Shown here: in pieces, positions 26,501 to 38,237 of the stretch
Layout of the letters: each line of letters opens with the position of its first letter
Numbering within the stretch: position 1 is the stretch's first letter
Origin: Liolophura sinensis
Lineage: Eukaryota > Mollusca > Polyplacophora > Chitonida > Chitonidae
Reading direction: 5' to 3'
DNA: 64,000 nucleotides
Assembly (NCBI RefSeq): GCF_032854445.1
Contig: NC_088306.1
Coordinates: 15,371,386 to 15,435,385 of the forward strand
The notes under the pieces: model-generated
Database searches by the model: none
What the model was told of the DNA's origin: nothing
The model's input: only the letters and a program-made list of their open reading frames with translations
Translations under genes and position numbers: made by a program

Positions 26501-29500
26501 ACATTCCCTCACTCTGACTTCGGGTGGCGCTACCAGCTTCAGCCCGTTTCAATGCAGACAGACTTCGCACTCAGTTGCAATTTCATCTCTAGGTTTTGTT
26601 TTTGATTATCTGAAGTTTAATAATGACAGAAGCAAAAATAATAGCCTTCTCTATTAGACATGAACATTGACGCGAGACTTACAATAAAAGTATTTTTTTT
26701 TATGTTCAAGGACAGAATATGGAATGGGACAAGACCAAGCCGTTGAAATCCAGTAGATCTCACGGTTTAAGCGGCAATAAGAAAACACAACGCGGTGATG
26801 TTACTTGCAATTTATTAGATGTTACTGGTTTAGAATTACTCAAAATGCTTTATTGTCATCACATTTAACTTACAATAACATCAGAACAATGCAAAGGGAA
26901 CAGGCCTAGGGGATGCTTAGTCCACCAGAAGAATCATGGTTTATGCAGGAATACAACATATATAGTAATGAAGACATACAGCATAGACAGAAAAAACAGC
27001 AGCAACGACAGTGTGATAGCTGGCAGATGTCAATTTACCTGTCAGGGTTTTATTCTTACTGTTAATGTAAATGCTTTAATAGTAGTAAATTGTCTCAAAA
27101 TGATTTTGTTGTGTATGTTGTTTTTTTCAGCAGTGGCAAGTGGACAGACACAGAGATAGAGATGTTGAGAACATCTGTGAAGCGATTTGGAGAAGATCTG
27201 AACAAGATCAGTGAAATCATTAAGACCAGAACCATGTGAGCATTATCTCAACCAGTATGGTAGCACTATACTGCAGTTTTATGCAGTTTGAAAACGTCAG
27301 TGAGTTTCGATTTGAAATCAGATCTGCAGGATGAGTAATGGGCTCCCACTTGAATTCGCAAATTTTGGCAAATTTAGAGAAAATGATTGAATTGGTGATA
27401 AAATTTGCAAAATGTGAATGTGTTTGAAGACAAATCTAATTACCAAAGAAAATGTACCGGTGTGATATAAAAAATAACTGGCAATGTTTTCCTGGTGCTT
27501 TTCAGAGCCAGCATGTTGGGGCCTCCGTGGCTCAGTTGGTTAGCGCGCTACAGTGTAATGACCCAGGATCCTCGCACCAATGCGGTCGCTGTGAGTTCAA
27601 GTCCAATCCATGCTGGCTTTCACTCCGGTCGTATGTGGAAAGGTCTGCCAATAACCTACGGATTGTCATGGCCTTCCCCCGGGATCTGCCGGTTTCCTCT
27701 CACCATAATGCTGGCCGCCGTCGTATAAGTGAAATATTGAGTACGGCGTAAAACACCAATCAAATAAATAAATAAAACCATTATGTTGATTTGAGAAGGG
27801 GAGGGTTTACTGGCTGACCCTCCAAAAAAGGGCCAGAGTGTAAAGTTTTTATTGGGATTTTGATGGAATGGGGAATGTGTAAAATTCCCTCCCATTTACA
27901 ATGAGGCGATCTGAAGATTTATCAGAATAGGTGTTACCAAGGTAACGTGGAGACAGGGTAAGGTAGGTTCACACCTTCTTGAGAAACTTCAGATTTTGCT
28001 CTGCGCATTCAATTCCCATGCTTTAATATACATCTAGGTTGAATGCAGAAGTTATAGTCTATGAAGCAATGAAAACTGATAACGCTACCAATTCTGAATT
28101 ATCTCCCCTTATCCCCTCTTGAAAATCCATGTTAACATTTTAATGTACAATAAAACCTCCTGTTTGCGTTGAGACAGCAATCCTTAAACTTGCATGGGGC
28201 CTCCATAGCAGGCCCCATGGTTAGCATGCCAGCGAGGCACGATGACCTAGAAGCCTCTTACCGATGCCGTCACTGTGAGTTCAAGTCCAACTCATGCTGG
28301 TCATATGTGGGAAGATCTGCCAGCAACCTGTGAATGGCCGTGGCCTTACCTGGGCTCAGCTTCTTTCCCTAACCATAATGCTGACCATTGGCGAAAAGTG
28401 AAATATTCTTGATTACAGCGCAAAACACCGATCAAATTAATAAACAAATAAAATTAGCTTAGCCATCTGGTTTTCTCATAAAAGTAGTCCTTGTGAAGTA
28501 GACCACAGGAATCCCTACCCTATAAAGTGTGTGAATTCTTGTGAAGCCTATTACAATAAACATGCGGTCGCTGTGAGTTCAAATCCAGCTCATGCTGGCT
28601 TACTCTCCAGCCATATGTGGGAAGGTCTGTCAACAACCAGGGTCATGGGTTTTCTCTGGGCTCTGCCTGGTTTCCTTTAACCTTAATGCTGGCCACCATC
28701 GTATAAGTGAAATATTCTTGAGTACGGCGTAAAACAACAATCAAATAAACCAATAAATATTACAACATGCCTAAGAATGGAAGTAAGCAGTACTGGAGGG
28801 GTCACTGATATCTTTTTACCAGGCTTGCATGCCACCTGGAAAGTCCTTAATAATCACTTACTTTACTTTGTCATATTTTGTAAGTCCCGAAATATGCTTA
28901 AAATTTGAATCAAATTCCTGAAATAGTGTTTATTTAATTTTGGTAATATCAACTCCATATTGAGGCTACAGAAGGTAAGTACACAAAGTAAGTTTTAGAG
29001 AATTATTAAACTAACGATAGTTAAAACTTCAGTGACGGCTGTCTGCCATTATTGGTCAACAGTACAAGAAAGTGTCTGATAGGGCGGGGGAGTTTAGCGT
29101 GTAGACAAGGATTTGCGTCAATAACGTTGTACATGTGGAATGCTGTAAAGAGGTCTTTCTTATTATATCAACCAGAAATTTGTTGTATTCACTGATGTGA
29201 CTCCATGTGTATGTAGAACACAGTTTTATGCAGTTTTGAAAAAGTCAGTGAGTTTCGATATGAAATCAGATCTGCAGAATGATTAAAGGGCTTCCACTTG
29301 AATTTGCAAATTTTGGCAAATTTAGAGAAAATGATTGAATTGGTGATAAAATTTTCAAAATGTGAATGTGTTTGGAGACAAATCTAATTACCAAAGAAAA
29401 TGTACTTGATATGTTTGATATAAATAATAACTGGCAAAGTGTTCCTAGTGCTTTTCAGGCATGAGTGTTTTCCGTTTCGTAGCGCATTTCCACTATTTTT

Positions 29501-32500
29501 CCGGTGAAAACAACCCATTTACTTTCATTTCGAATGGCCTCATGACGGTGAAACCATAACTCAGTGATGTGACAATTTGACTTGACAGAAATCTACAAAG
29601 GTGGTCCAACATTCTTGAGATGATACTTGAAAAATCGTTGAGGGGAACTAACAGACTAATCATTATTTTTTTTTTTTTTGACTCTGAATTAGCTTCGATA
29701 AGCCCTCACAGGCTTAGCAATCTAACGGGTTCTGGGGAAAGCAGGCTGATCCTTTAGATTATGTATTCAATTTCAGCAGCTGCTGATTTCTGATGCAGGT
29801 TTAGATCAGTGGGTTTGTCAAGCACCAACATGTAGTGAAATGCAACATTTGGGTCTTTACCCTAATTCCTCAAACTTTCGCATGTGAAAGAGCAACTTTC
29901 AGTGCAATTTATACACATTTATAATTAGAGTTTGGAGCCAGTGTTATTGCTTTGGAAAAAGCATAATCTTTATCAGTGTACACAAACTAATGCCTTCTAA
30001 CTATGCTTGAATTAAATACCTTTGCAAACTTGCGAAAAGGTTGAAGAATTCCATTAGATGTCTCCACCAGCAGTCCTGACTGTTGTCATTGCAGTAAAAT
30101 ATTTTTGAGATAGTACACAGCTGTGTTGAAATAAATGAACAAATTCAAGGTCCCACAAGTATGAAAGGCCATTTAAGGGCCATGGACATTCTTCTTTGAT
30201 TTTATATCACAAGGCACCAAACAGGACACCAACATGCTCATGGGTACTCTCCTCCTTCCGTCGTCTACCTCTGCTGAAAGACTTCACAAATCTGACACAG
30301 ATGGCTTGTTAACATAATCCAGAATGACTGAAGTAAAGCAGGAACAGGTTGCTGTAAAGATACAGTGACTGAACATAGCAGGAAAGATTGGAGAGTATGG
30401 GCCAGTTTTCGCCAAATTTGTTGGTAGGGATTAGATTTTAAGCAGGGAGACAATCTATGGTCCACTTGCGGTATCAGTGAAACCAGGTACTGCTAAAGTA
30501 GTTTTTATTTCCTTGGAGACTCTGTAGCCGCCATACCACCGTGTAAATTATTTGTATATGAATGAAGACACCGCCACATTGACCAATGAAAACTTTGATT
30601 TGTTAGCCGAGGTCTTTTGCTTGTTCATTGGCTAACATGGATTTCATCACTTTTCACTTGCATCAGAGAAACTAGGTGTCTTTGAACAGATCATGCAATC
30701 AATAAATTTGAATGGTCTGTTGTGGACATCAGAAATTGTTCAATTTTTCACCCAAAAAAATTCTTGGAATCAATCAGTGAAGATGTGCCACTCGTAAAAT
30801 GCTATTAAACTTTAGGTAAAATCTGATAATCAGAATTGTTGTATTTTTTTTGCAGCTCACAAATCAAGGCTCAGTTAAAAAGGAAAGCGTATGACGATGC
30901 AGGTATACCCCAGCCGCCCACTGACAAAGGTACACCAAAAAAGGTTATTGTGACGACGACAAACAAGACAGTGACAACAAACGCAGATCAGCCTCCGGCA
31001 AAGAAACAAAAGACTTCAGGTGAGATATCCAAACTGTTCAGGTGAGATATCCGAACTATTCAGGTGAGATATCTGAACTATTCAGGTGTTGACACACTGC
31101 ATGGTTTTTGTCGTCCTTACACATGTAATTGCCACAGGATACAATTATTGTAGCCAGAACTCATTTGAGGTCTTGTAAACCTTGAAAAGCCAGGAAATTG
31201 AATGTAAATGTGGGTTTACTGGACCTTGAAATCTTGGAACATAAAGGGGTTTTGTGTTTAGGCCTGGAAAAGCCTTCAGACTGAGACAGGTAGAAAAGTT
31301 TTTTAAAACTGCATTGTCTCAGAGACGGGTAGATTTTTTTTTTGTACCTTTCACCTGCAGGTATTTACCTGTCCCGATCTGTCTGACTTTTAGAAAGTCA
31401 AGTCATTGTCGCGTTTTACAAACATATAATTTCAGTTTGGCAAAATTATCTTCTGTCAGCTTCACCACCTTGGATAAGCAGTATCCGTCTACCGTGTTTC
31501 AAGAATATTTGGTTTCAGTAAGATTTTCCTTTTTATTCAATATTCTGTCTGGACCAGAACTTCTGCACAGTTGATCATCAAATCGAACTTAGTTGCGGAT
31601 GTTCAGTCTGTACTTGTGTACGCATGTGATTCCCTTTCAGGGGTAACAACCAAGGAAAAGCATCCAGTCTGTGTGCGTTCAGATTTATATGTGCGTGTCT
31701 TGAGTTGTTCCCCTTTACACCTGCGATGCCACATGTAGTCCTCTGGCGAGAAAAGTTAGCATTGGGGTCCTAAAGCTATACACTTTTAGGCAGTAGGAAG
31801 AGGCCAGGACAATATATGTTAACTCCACATTTTATTATTTATTTATTTGACTGGTGTTTCACGCTGTACTCAAGAAGATTCAATTTATATGATGGGGTCA
31901 ACAACGCTCACCGACTGCAAATGGAAATGCAATGGTGGGAGATCCCTAAGCTGTGTGTGACACTGCATTTTTGATTGATTCACAACTGTGCGTTGACTGT
32001 TCTCTAGTTCATGTTGAATGGCACTGGTTGACGTTGTTCATTCGGTCATAGCTATGGACCTTTGTAAAAAAAAGTGGTAGGAAAAGCATAAACTAAATTA
32101 GGAAAATAAATTCCTGCAGATTTGTAATCGTGACATCAGTGAGCACCAGATAGTGAGTTTGTTTAATGATTTTAAGCAGTTTTAAAAATTGAAAAAAATT
32201 CATTGGTCAGTTTAGGCTTTATTTTCATTCCAGACTAAAAGCTTTTTACAATTTAGATAGGGCAATCCACCTTAAAACTGCAGACGAAAAGTTTATCTCG
32301 ATAGGTTTAACCATTTAGAGGGAAGAAAATTTTTTAGGTTATCAATGAAATTCAAAATGGCCACTAAATCATGTGGATTGGTATGTTCCCCAGTAAGGCT
32401 GCAAAGTTTGGTTTTTCTGTGTTTACCAGTTTTTGAGATATTGCAATTTTACAAGTTGACTGGGAATAATAATAACTAGACCTGCAAAGCAGTTTTGGCT

Positions 32501-33848
32501 GGGGTCCACGTCGTTTATTGTTGTGAATATCATTGTCCACTGTCGAATGGGGGACGACTTAACTATATGTAAACGAAAAACGGCTTGGGGAAGTTCTGGA
32601 CAGTGCTGCAGAAAGGAGCAAGTCAGCGTACTATACATTAGTCCAGATGCTGTCTAACTCCATGTTAGAGCAATATGATTAACATCTATTCCGAAAAAAA
32701 AAAAAAAACGTGTTGTCATTTAGCGCATCTAGCGAGAAAACTATTGATCATAGCTCAAATCCGTTGGCATACTCCAGAAAGAGAATGTCTTGGGCTACAA
32801 TTTGGTGCAAGTTTCACATTTCTGGGGTTACAGGGCGTTGAAATTACGTAACTAAATTTAGTTTTTTGACTATGTCTCAAAAAGTTACAAAGATATGCAA
32901 AAAATAAAGGCAGATTCGGAATCAGCGGCTGTATACACTAGAATACACATTAAAAAGTTGAAATTTCCAAACTTTTTGCGATGTCACAACTTCGACCAAT
33001 GGCAAGCTTCCAAAGTTTTCACCGGAAGTGATTTTCTCAAACTTATTGTCAAACTACCAACAGTCTAGCTGCATATCAAATTTCAAAACAATCGGTTCAG
33101 TGGTTCTTGACAAGAAGATGTTTAAACCATTTTATGTAAATTCCAATATGGCCGCCAAACCGCGTGACATAACAACAATCGAGTTCCGTAGTGCACAACT
33201 TCAGACATCAGGTAATAATGCTGCAAAATTTCAAAGCAATCAGTGAAAAACTGTAGCCTGTATCTAGCTGACAAAATTGAAAAATAATAATAATAATCCG
33301 AATGAAAACAATAGGGGTCCCGCAGGACTACCTGTGTGGACCCCTAATAGTCTGAACGATTTCCAGAGGTGTCATGCTAGGATACTAACGTGGACCCCTG
33401 ATAATTATACGAATAATTTCAAGAGGTCTCCCACTAGGATACTAGTGTGGACCCCTAATAATAATACGAATGATTTCAAGAGGTTTCCTTCTAGGATACT
33501 AGCAAGGACCCCTGTTAATCCGAATGATTTCAAGAGGTTTCCTGCTAGGATACTAGCATGGAGCCCTAACAAGGATTAGTGTGATTATGTGTGTAATATA
33601 GAAAATTACACCAAAAAATTGCTTAAAAATTTTCATGTTTGAGGCATATTTTACGTTTGAAAATTGGCAGCAGGGCCAGCTTCTCACACCAGTGGCTTTT
33701 GGCCACTCTGTTTAAGGCATTCTGTTTCTGTACACTTTCAGAAGTCACATTAAGCGCCCTGAATGCCCCAGAGAGCGATGTTGACATCGAGGGCCTTGGT
33801 GAAACGTCAGCCTCAAAAAAGCTAGAGTTCGATTCAGGTGAGGAATAA
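23509..33848 (+). CDS. BAP18: BAP18, SANT-domain subunit of chromatin complexes (complete, 5 coding exons)
   Basis: Orthologue of human C17orf49/BAP18, a subunit of NURF and MLL1-type H3K4 methyltransferase complexes (family knowledge); nuclear. Coding exons: 23509-23526, 25988-26082, 27131-27235 (or from 27134), 30856-31019, 33742-33848, totalling 489 nt (162 aa plus TAA; human about 172 aa). Exon 1 codes only MSSASK. Exon 2 gives the conserved VGEIFTAAGSAFSKLGELT and MQLHP block. Exons 3-4 carry one SANT/Myb domain (about residues 41-84, starting KWTDTEIEML). A basic PPAKKQK stretch precedes the junction and is a likely nuclear signal. The C-terminus has EVTLSALN and DVDIEGLGET, both family hallmarks. 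Splice phases are consistent. Exon 3 has a CAGCAG double acceptor and the exon 4 donor lies in a triplicated 22 bp unit. An AATAAA hexamer overlaps the stop codon. Confidence 0.95.
23934..24106. mobile_element. Foldback/MITE with ~60 bp imperfect TIRs in BAP18 intron 1
   Basis: Left arm gttctcaggacttccgtgtg ... atatgccagaagttggggtt and right arm (reverse complement) gttctcaggagttccacgtg ... atatgccagcagttggggtt. Nearly the whole 170 bp is palindromic. Confidence 0.75.
24908..25231 (-). pseudogene. RecQ-like helicase fragment (Walker A) in BAP18 intron 1
   Basis: A 107-codon minus-strand ORF holds LKRPQMDAITTIL followed by VFGFLPTGCGKS, the Q-motif/Walker A arrangement of RecQ-family helicases. 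Nothing matching helicase motifs II-VI follows, and the reading frame decays after LPPLNLDKAG. It is best read as a scrap of a RecQ-like gene, possibly carried by a mobile element. Host function is unlikely given its antisense position inside an intron. Confidence 0.5.
25640..25795. repeat. Diverged repeat, copy 1 (partner 26360-26530)
   Basis: cttctttggtccctaac ... tgtggctccatatcgttctg tttttgac matches catctttggtctctgcc ... tgactccagattgttctgtt tttgac in the next intron. An old interspersed repeat on either side of BAP18 exon 2. Confidence 0.55.
26360..26530. repeat. Diverged repeat, copy 2 (partner 25640-25795)
   Basis: Same orientation as copy 1, with scattered substitutions and gaps. No coding seen. 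Confidence 0.5.
27279..27508 (+). repeat. Intronic duplicate, copy 1 (partner 29220-29460)
   Basis: ttatgcagtttgaaaacgtc agtgagtttcgat ... tgcttttcag is repeated 1.9 kb downstream with about 10% change. Both copies lie in BAP18 intron 3 and three SINEs lie between them. Confidence 0.85.
27518..27777 (+). mobile_element. Full-length SINE A in BAP18 intron 3
   Basis: Starts gggcctccgtggctcagttg, has B box ggtcgctgtgagttcaagtc, ends in (aaat)n. Possible short target duplication atgttg on both sides. Confidence 0.9.
28196..28452 (+). mobile_element. SINE A, diverged, in BAP18 intron 3
   Basis: Complete head-to-tail but with an altered A-box region (catagcaggccccatggtta) and many substitutions; ends aaattaataaacaaataaa. 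Confidence 0.85.
28562..28758 (+). mobile_element. SINE A, head-truncated, in BAP18 intron 3
   Basis: Begins at the B box (gcggtcgctgtgagttcaaa) and runs to the tail aataaaccaataaat. Confidence 0.85.
29220..29460 (+). repeat. Intronic duplicate, copy 2 (partner 27279-27508)
   Basis: Same blocks as copy 1 (gaaatcagatctgcag, ggcaaatttagagaaaatga ttgaattggtgata). Slightly longer because of small insertions. Confidence 0.85.
31020..31087 (+). repeat. 22 bp tandem triplication carrying the BAP18 exon 4 5' splice site
   Basis: gtgagatatccaaactgttc ag is repeated three times, so cag|gtgag occurs at 31020, 31042 and 31064, with a weaker cag|gtgtt at 31086. Conserved protein and phase to exon 5 fit the first site. 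Confidence 0.9.
31832..31905 (-). mobile_element. SINE A tail fragment in BAP18 intron 4
   Basis: tttatttatttgactggtgt followed by ttcacgctgtactcaaga: reverse of the SINE A 3' end. Confidence 0.7.
32240..33600. repeat. Probable interspersed repeat in BAP18 intron 4, ending in a 54-57 bp array
   Basis: Contains phrases such as cagtttttgagatattgcaa, aagttttcaccggaagtga and caatatggccgccaaac, of a kind I associate with interspersed invertebrate repeats (memory-based). It ends in a small tandem array (33340-33575) with units of 54, 57, 57 and 54 bp (ggacccctaat...aggatactag). Copy number in the genome cannot be judged from this window. Confidence 0.4.
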
Positions 33849-33849
33849 A
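33844..33849 (+). terminator. BAP18: AATAAA hexamer overlapping the BAP18 stop codon
   Basis: The last codons read GAG GAA TAA followed by AG, so AATAAA spans the stop codon. Used as the poly(A) signal it would give a 3' UTR of only tens of bases. Later sites are equally possible. Confidence 0.3.
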
Positions 33850-33899
33850 GGATTGTTAACAGGTATACATTTACTGTTCTTTGTTGTCTGTTTAAATGT

Positions 33900-34420
33900 T
33901 TGTGACAGGTACTGATATTGCTTACCTGTACACAAGCCTGAAAATAGGCATCTCAGTAGTCCTTGGCCTGAATCTTTGTGACAGGTACTGATATTCGCTT
34001 ACCGGCACACAAGCCTCAAAATAGGAGTCTTAGTAGACTTGGTCTGAATCATTGAGATAGGCATTGAAGTATTCTATTTTCTGTATACAAGCCTGAAAAT
34101 CGGTGTCACAAGCCTTTGTTGGAATCATTGAAATGGCTACCAGTATTCACTTACCTGTCATGCCTGTACATAAGACTGAAAATATGTGTCTCACAAGCCT
34201 TTGTCGGAATTATTGAGATGTGTAAAAGTATTCACTTATCTGTACACAAGCTTAAAAATAGGTGTCTCCGTAGTCTTTGTCTGAATCGTTGAGACAGATA
34301 TTCACTCACCTGTACAGAAGTTTGAAAATGTGGGTCTCAGTAGCCTGTGCTGAAATCCTTGAGGCAGATATTCACTTTCTTGTACACAAGTTTGAAAGCA
34401 GGTGTTTGACATTTTTAAAA
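33900..34420. repeat. ~76 bp diverged minisatellite just after BAP18
   Basis: Six to seven units of type acaggtactgatattgctta cctgtacacaagcctgaaaa taggtgtctcagtag. Could lie in the BAP18 3' UTR if transcription runs past the early AATAAA. Confidence 0.8.
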
Positions 34421-35904
34421 ACAGTCCTTTGGAGAAAGTTAGTGGTTGGCTCGGTGTCGGCATAATGTGTCTGGTTGGGGTGTTGTGTGTACTACTTTCT
34501 CCATAGTGGGGGTTTCAAATATGGCAGACACTTATTATTAGTTGTACCTTTATATGTAATTTTCAGCATGGTTTCAGGAAGTTGTAAAATGCTTATTTCC
34601 AGGGGTTTTCTTAATGGAAAAATCTTGATTAAAAAAATGTGTGTACCTAAAAAATTTTGTGCTTATTAAAAAATTAAATTGCGAAAAGCTCAGCTTTCTC
34701 AATGTGATTTGTAACAGAAGAAAATCAAGTTGTAACCTCCGATCGCAAAATTCCCTCAACTGAATTGTTTTAGTGTTTTCGTGAGAACAATTGGTTAGCA
34801 GTATCCCTGGCATTGACACCAATTTGGCCTCTTTCTACCATTGATGGATAACCTTTTTCTCTCTTTATTCCTCAGATGTTGATTCTAGTTTGTTGTGATC
34901 TAGTATCAATTTTCACCAGGTTTTGGGGAAGAAACTCCTCTCAGTCTGTGAACGGCAATAAATGACTTCAGAAACTTGATTTGCAAGTTACCATCAAGGA
35001 CATTAGGATTTTGTTCCATGTTAATGAGCTGAAGTTATTGTCCAAAGTGGGACATACAAGATGGCTTTAATCTCATTGGCAGCTAAACAAAAGGACAATA
35101 CCATCTAGTCACAAGATTTCTGATTGGTTACATTTCTGGCCTGAAATGGTACGTTAGTTTTGAATGGCCATTACTTTTGGAAACAACCAATCTGGTAGTG
35201 TGTGCAAAATATTGCAACAGCATTGCTGATTGGCTGTCTTGCAAAAAATTGTAGCAGCCTAGAGGATTTGCTTTTGGCTGACATGGCCCACACCAGTTTA
35301 ACAGTGTTGTCCAGTGATGGAGGAAAAGTCATGATCTGGTAGACAGTTTGGATGAAATTCAGTCATGAGGAGGAGTGATGAACAAACACCACAAAATGGT
35401 ATCGGAACAAGAATGCTGCATGGCCAGACCCTGAGGATTTGGAGAAGACTTCCACCAAAGCTAAATGTTTGGTGACAGTGATGTGTTTTAAGCATTTGCC
35501 AACAAACAGCACAATACTGTGAGACTTACTTTCCACACATTGTTTATAAATTATAGGTTATAGTGTGTTCACAGAGCAGTTTGTGATGCTCCAGGCATAA
35601 CTTCAGACTGTCATTAACAGTTGTGCACATCATGCCAGCTATGCTCTCTCGCATGTCTTGCCCAAAACAGTAAATTCCCATAATTTCTGATTTGAAACTT
35701 TAATTTTTGGTTTTTGACTGACACTAACTTTTACTAAATCCATTGTGTGGATTTTGTGTTCACTGAGAATGGAATTTCAGCTGTCAAGAAAATCAAAATT
35801 TTTAAAAATCATTTCATTTGAAAAGTAGTTCGTCATTTGTATTGCAGGGCAAGGGCTTTTAGCTTAAACTAAAAGGCAAAGACAACGCTGACGGGAAGCC
35901 TCTG
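34421..35904. other. No gene seen
   Basis: Noncoding by eye; short frames only. Confidence 0.5.
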
Positions 35905-36318
35905 TTAGATGAAAGACCACTTAACGCTGTCCAGAAAAAATATGAAATTTTTTTTTTTTTTGAGAATATTTTGAGCATAGTAAAATGGATTTCAGACTTG
36001 GAACCTGTGATGGGTTTCCTGTAACATAGAAGGTGACCAGTGACTTAAAATCGGGTTTTTGCCGCTCAGCACACATAGACTGTCAGATTTCATCATCCAA
36101 AATGCTTATTCATATATCTCCGAATGCATTTGTCGAATGTACCCTGAAACATGTATTTCAAGAAAAGAAAAAAATATTAATGATGTTGTAAGTGATACCA
36201 TACATGTCACTACGGACCACTGAAAAGTCTGCTGTTTTCATTTGGGTGAAAGCATTGTAAAGAAAATAAATCCAACCCTTTTCCTGGACAGTGTTTAACG
36301 GTCTTTCATTTGATTCAG
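35905..36318. mobile_element. Possible TIR element
   Basis: gatgaaagaccacttaacgc tgtccag at about 35908 is mirrored by ctggacagtgtttaacggtc tttcatttg at about 36287. Ends are imprecise and the interior shows no coding. Confidence 0.4.
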
Positions 36319-36415
36319 CAGATAGCTGATCCATCTCCTTGTTAAGAAACAGCCCCGTGCATGTCAAACAGTGAAGTGTCTTTGTGACATGCTGACTGTG
36401 TTGCTTCTGGGCCAG

Positions 36416-36640
36416 ACCCTGGGGTTACAAAGCGATCTTAGACATAAGTCAAAATTTCAGATCACTTTAAAATTGTTATATTCTTAGGTTAGAAGGTCAA
36501 AATATCGCTTGGTAAGATAAATTATGAGTAAGTTATTGTAAAACAAATCTCAGCTAAAATAACTGAAGGGAACATGCAAAGTTTAATGATTGAAAGTTTA
36601 ACGTAAGTCTAAGATCGCTGTGTGATCCCGAGGCCAGGGG
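36416..36640. mobile_element. Short TIR element (MITE)
   Basis: Left end cctggggttacaaagcgatc ttagac and right end, reverse complemented, cctggcctcgggatcacaca gcgatcttagac share about 25 matching bases. The interior is AT-rich and noncoding. Confidence 0.6.
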
Positions 36641-36644
36641 ACAC

Positions 36645-36768
36645 GTGCAAAACGCGATTGTAGACTAAGTGTATTGTAACTACCATGGGGACACATGTTC
36701 CAAGCAAATGTTGCCGTGGTAGTTACTGTCAACTTAGGCTAGGATGGCTTTGTACAAGAGGTACAAGA
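36645..36768. mobile_element. Palindromic element, second foldback family
   Basis: gtattgtaactaccatgg on the left pairs with ccgtggtagttactgtcaac on the right, and the outer gattgtagactaagt pairs with acttaggctaggatg. Related sequence splits a SINE at 15833-15954 and lies at 58388-58580. Confidence 0.55.
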
Positions 36769-37169
36769 ACCTAAAACATTGAAGGAACGAACATTAAATA
36801 GTCCATTACAGTAATGGATAACTGAAATATCCCTTTTTTATATACATATAATGTGTCGTTTATTCAAAACAAAATCTGACTGTATAGAATTCATTACCCG
36901 TTGGTAAGTGATATTGTTGGAACACTACATTTTATGTGTATACGTGTGAGGTATCATCTCGTAAGACGTCTTAGTTTTCGTACTTTCACTAAAGTATAAC
37001 TGATAAAAGTAATTACATGATTTGAACATTTGTCATGCATTACACATATTGTATTCATTTCTTTTATATCACATTGTCTTTTATGTTTTGCTCTTTTTTT
37101 TAATATTTTAATATAAATGAGAACACTGTTCAGAATTTAGAGCATGTGTTTATTTTCCTTTCTTACTGA

Positions 37170-37315
37170 AGTGTCCTCTCCGGCCGTACGTGGAAGATCG
37201 AAGCAACGTACGGGTGGTCGTATAGTTTTCCTCCCACCATAATGCTGACCACCGTCGTATAGGGGAAATATTCTCAAGTACGGCGTAAAACACCAATCAA
37301 ATATATAAATAAACA
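37170..37315 (+). mobile_element. SINE A 3' half
   Basis: From tcctctccggccgtacgtgg to the aaatatataaataaac tail. Confidence 0.8.
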
Positions 37316-37512
37316 AAAACTTTAAGTGAGACTACGCCACTGATAAGCCAGCGTACTTAACAGAAGGCAACACAGTGGAATGCCAGCTAGACTGTCAGTG
37401 ATGCAGGACAAGGGATACCGAGCTGGCGCAGAACATGAACTGACGGATTAGAAGGCCTGTGTTCTTTTTACGAAGAAAATTGTTTTCTTTCCTTTTTTTA
37501 TAACACCCCCTG

Positions 37513-37531
37513 CCCCCCCCCCCCCCCCCCC
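37513..37531. repeat. poly(C) tract
   Basis: Run of C. Similar C runs are at 40602-40617 and 40829-40849. Confidence 0.95.
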
Positions 37532-38237
37532 AATAGGCTGAGTGACGTATTATGTTATAGCGATTTTGTACCTCTGTGCGTCTCTCCGTCCGTCCGTATT
37601 CCCGTATTTGTGTCCGTGTCCAACAGTGTTCCTCCGAGAGTTTTCTTTTGTGGTGGATACATAGATACACAGAGGACGATGTGTCATGACTTCCATTTGT
37701 CCATTTTCGTGGTTGTCATGGTAACCCAGCAGCTGTTTTTCTTTAGATATACTATAGAAATGGTTTCGTGTCCTGGCTGCAACTTCAGCTGTGTTCAGCA
37801 TAAAGTTTTCTTGTTTTATAAAGAAATTTTGATATAAACATCGTCTCCTTTATCATACATGGCATTTTACATTACAGAAGAAACTATTTTAAGGTACGGT
37901 TAAGCGATCATGCATTTTATTAATATCCATTATAACGATATGCAGTGAGACGGTCGTTAAACATTGTGTTGAAATATGATTTGGTTTTGTCATAGTTTGT
38001 TAGGCAATAAAGCGGATTATTTCTCACACTGATATGCAAAGAAGTGAGGGCGACTGTATTAGTATTTTCGGATGCGAAATATGGAGTGGAGAGTCTTTAG
38101 GTAGTCTTGCAGGTAGTCTTAAGGGGTAAAAAAGATACAAGAAACGTTTGTAGATTTTTTTCTTAAGTTATCTCTGGACCACACCACCTTTTCACCGAGG
38201 GTACATGCTAAACACCAATCTTCTCATCAGTAAAGAA

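Noticed and set aside
27518..27600. tRNA gene at the SINE head
   Set aside because: A and B boxes are present, but the sequence runs on into a shared SINE body and does not close a cloverleaf; the same holds for the other SINE heads.
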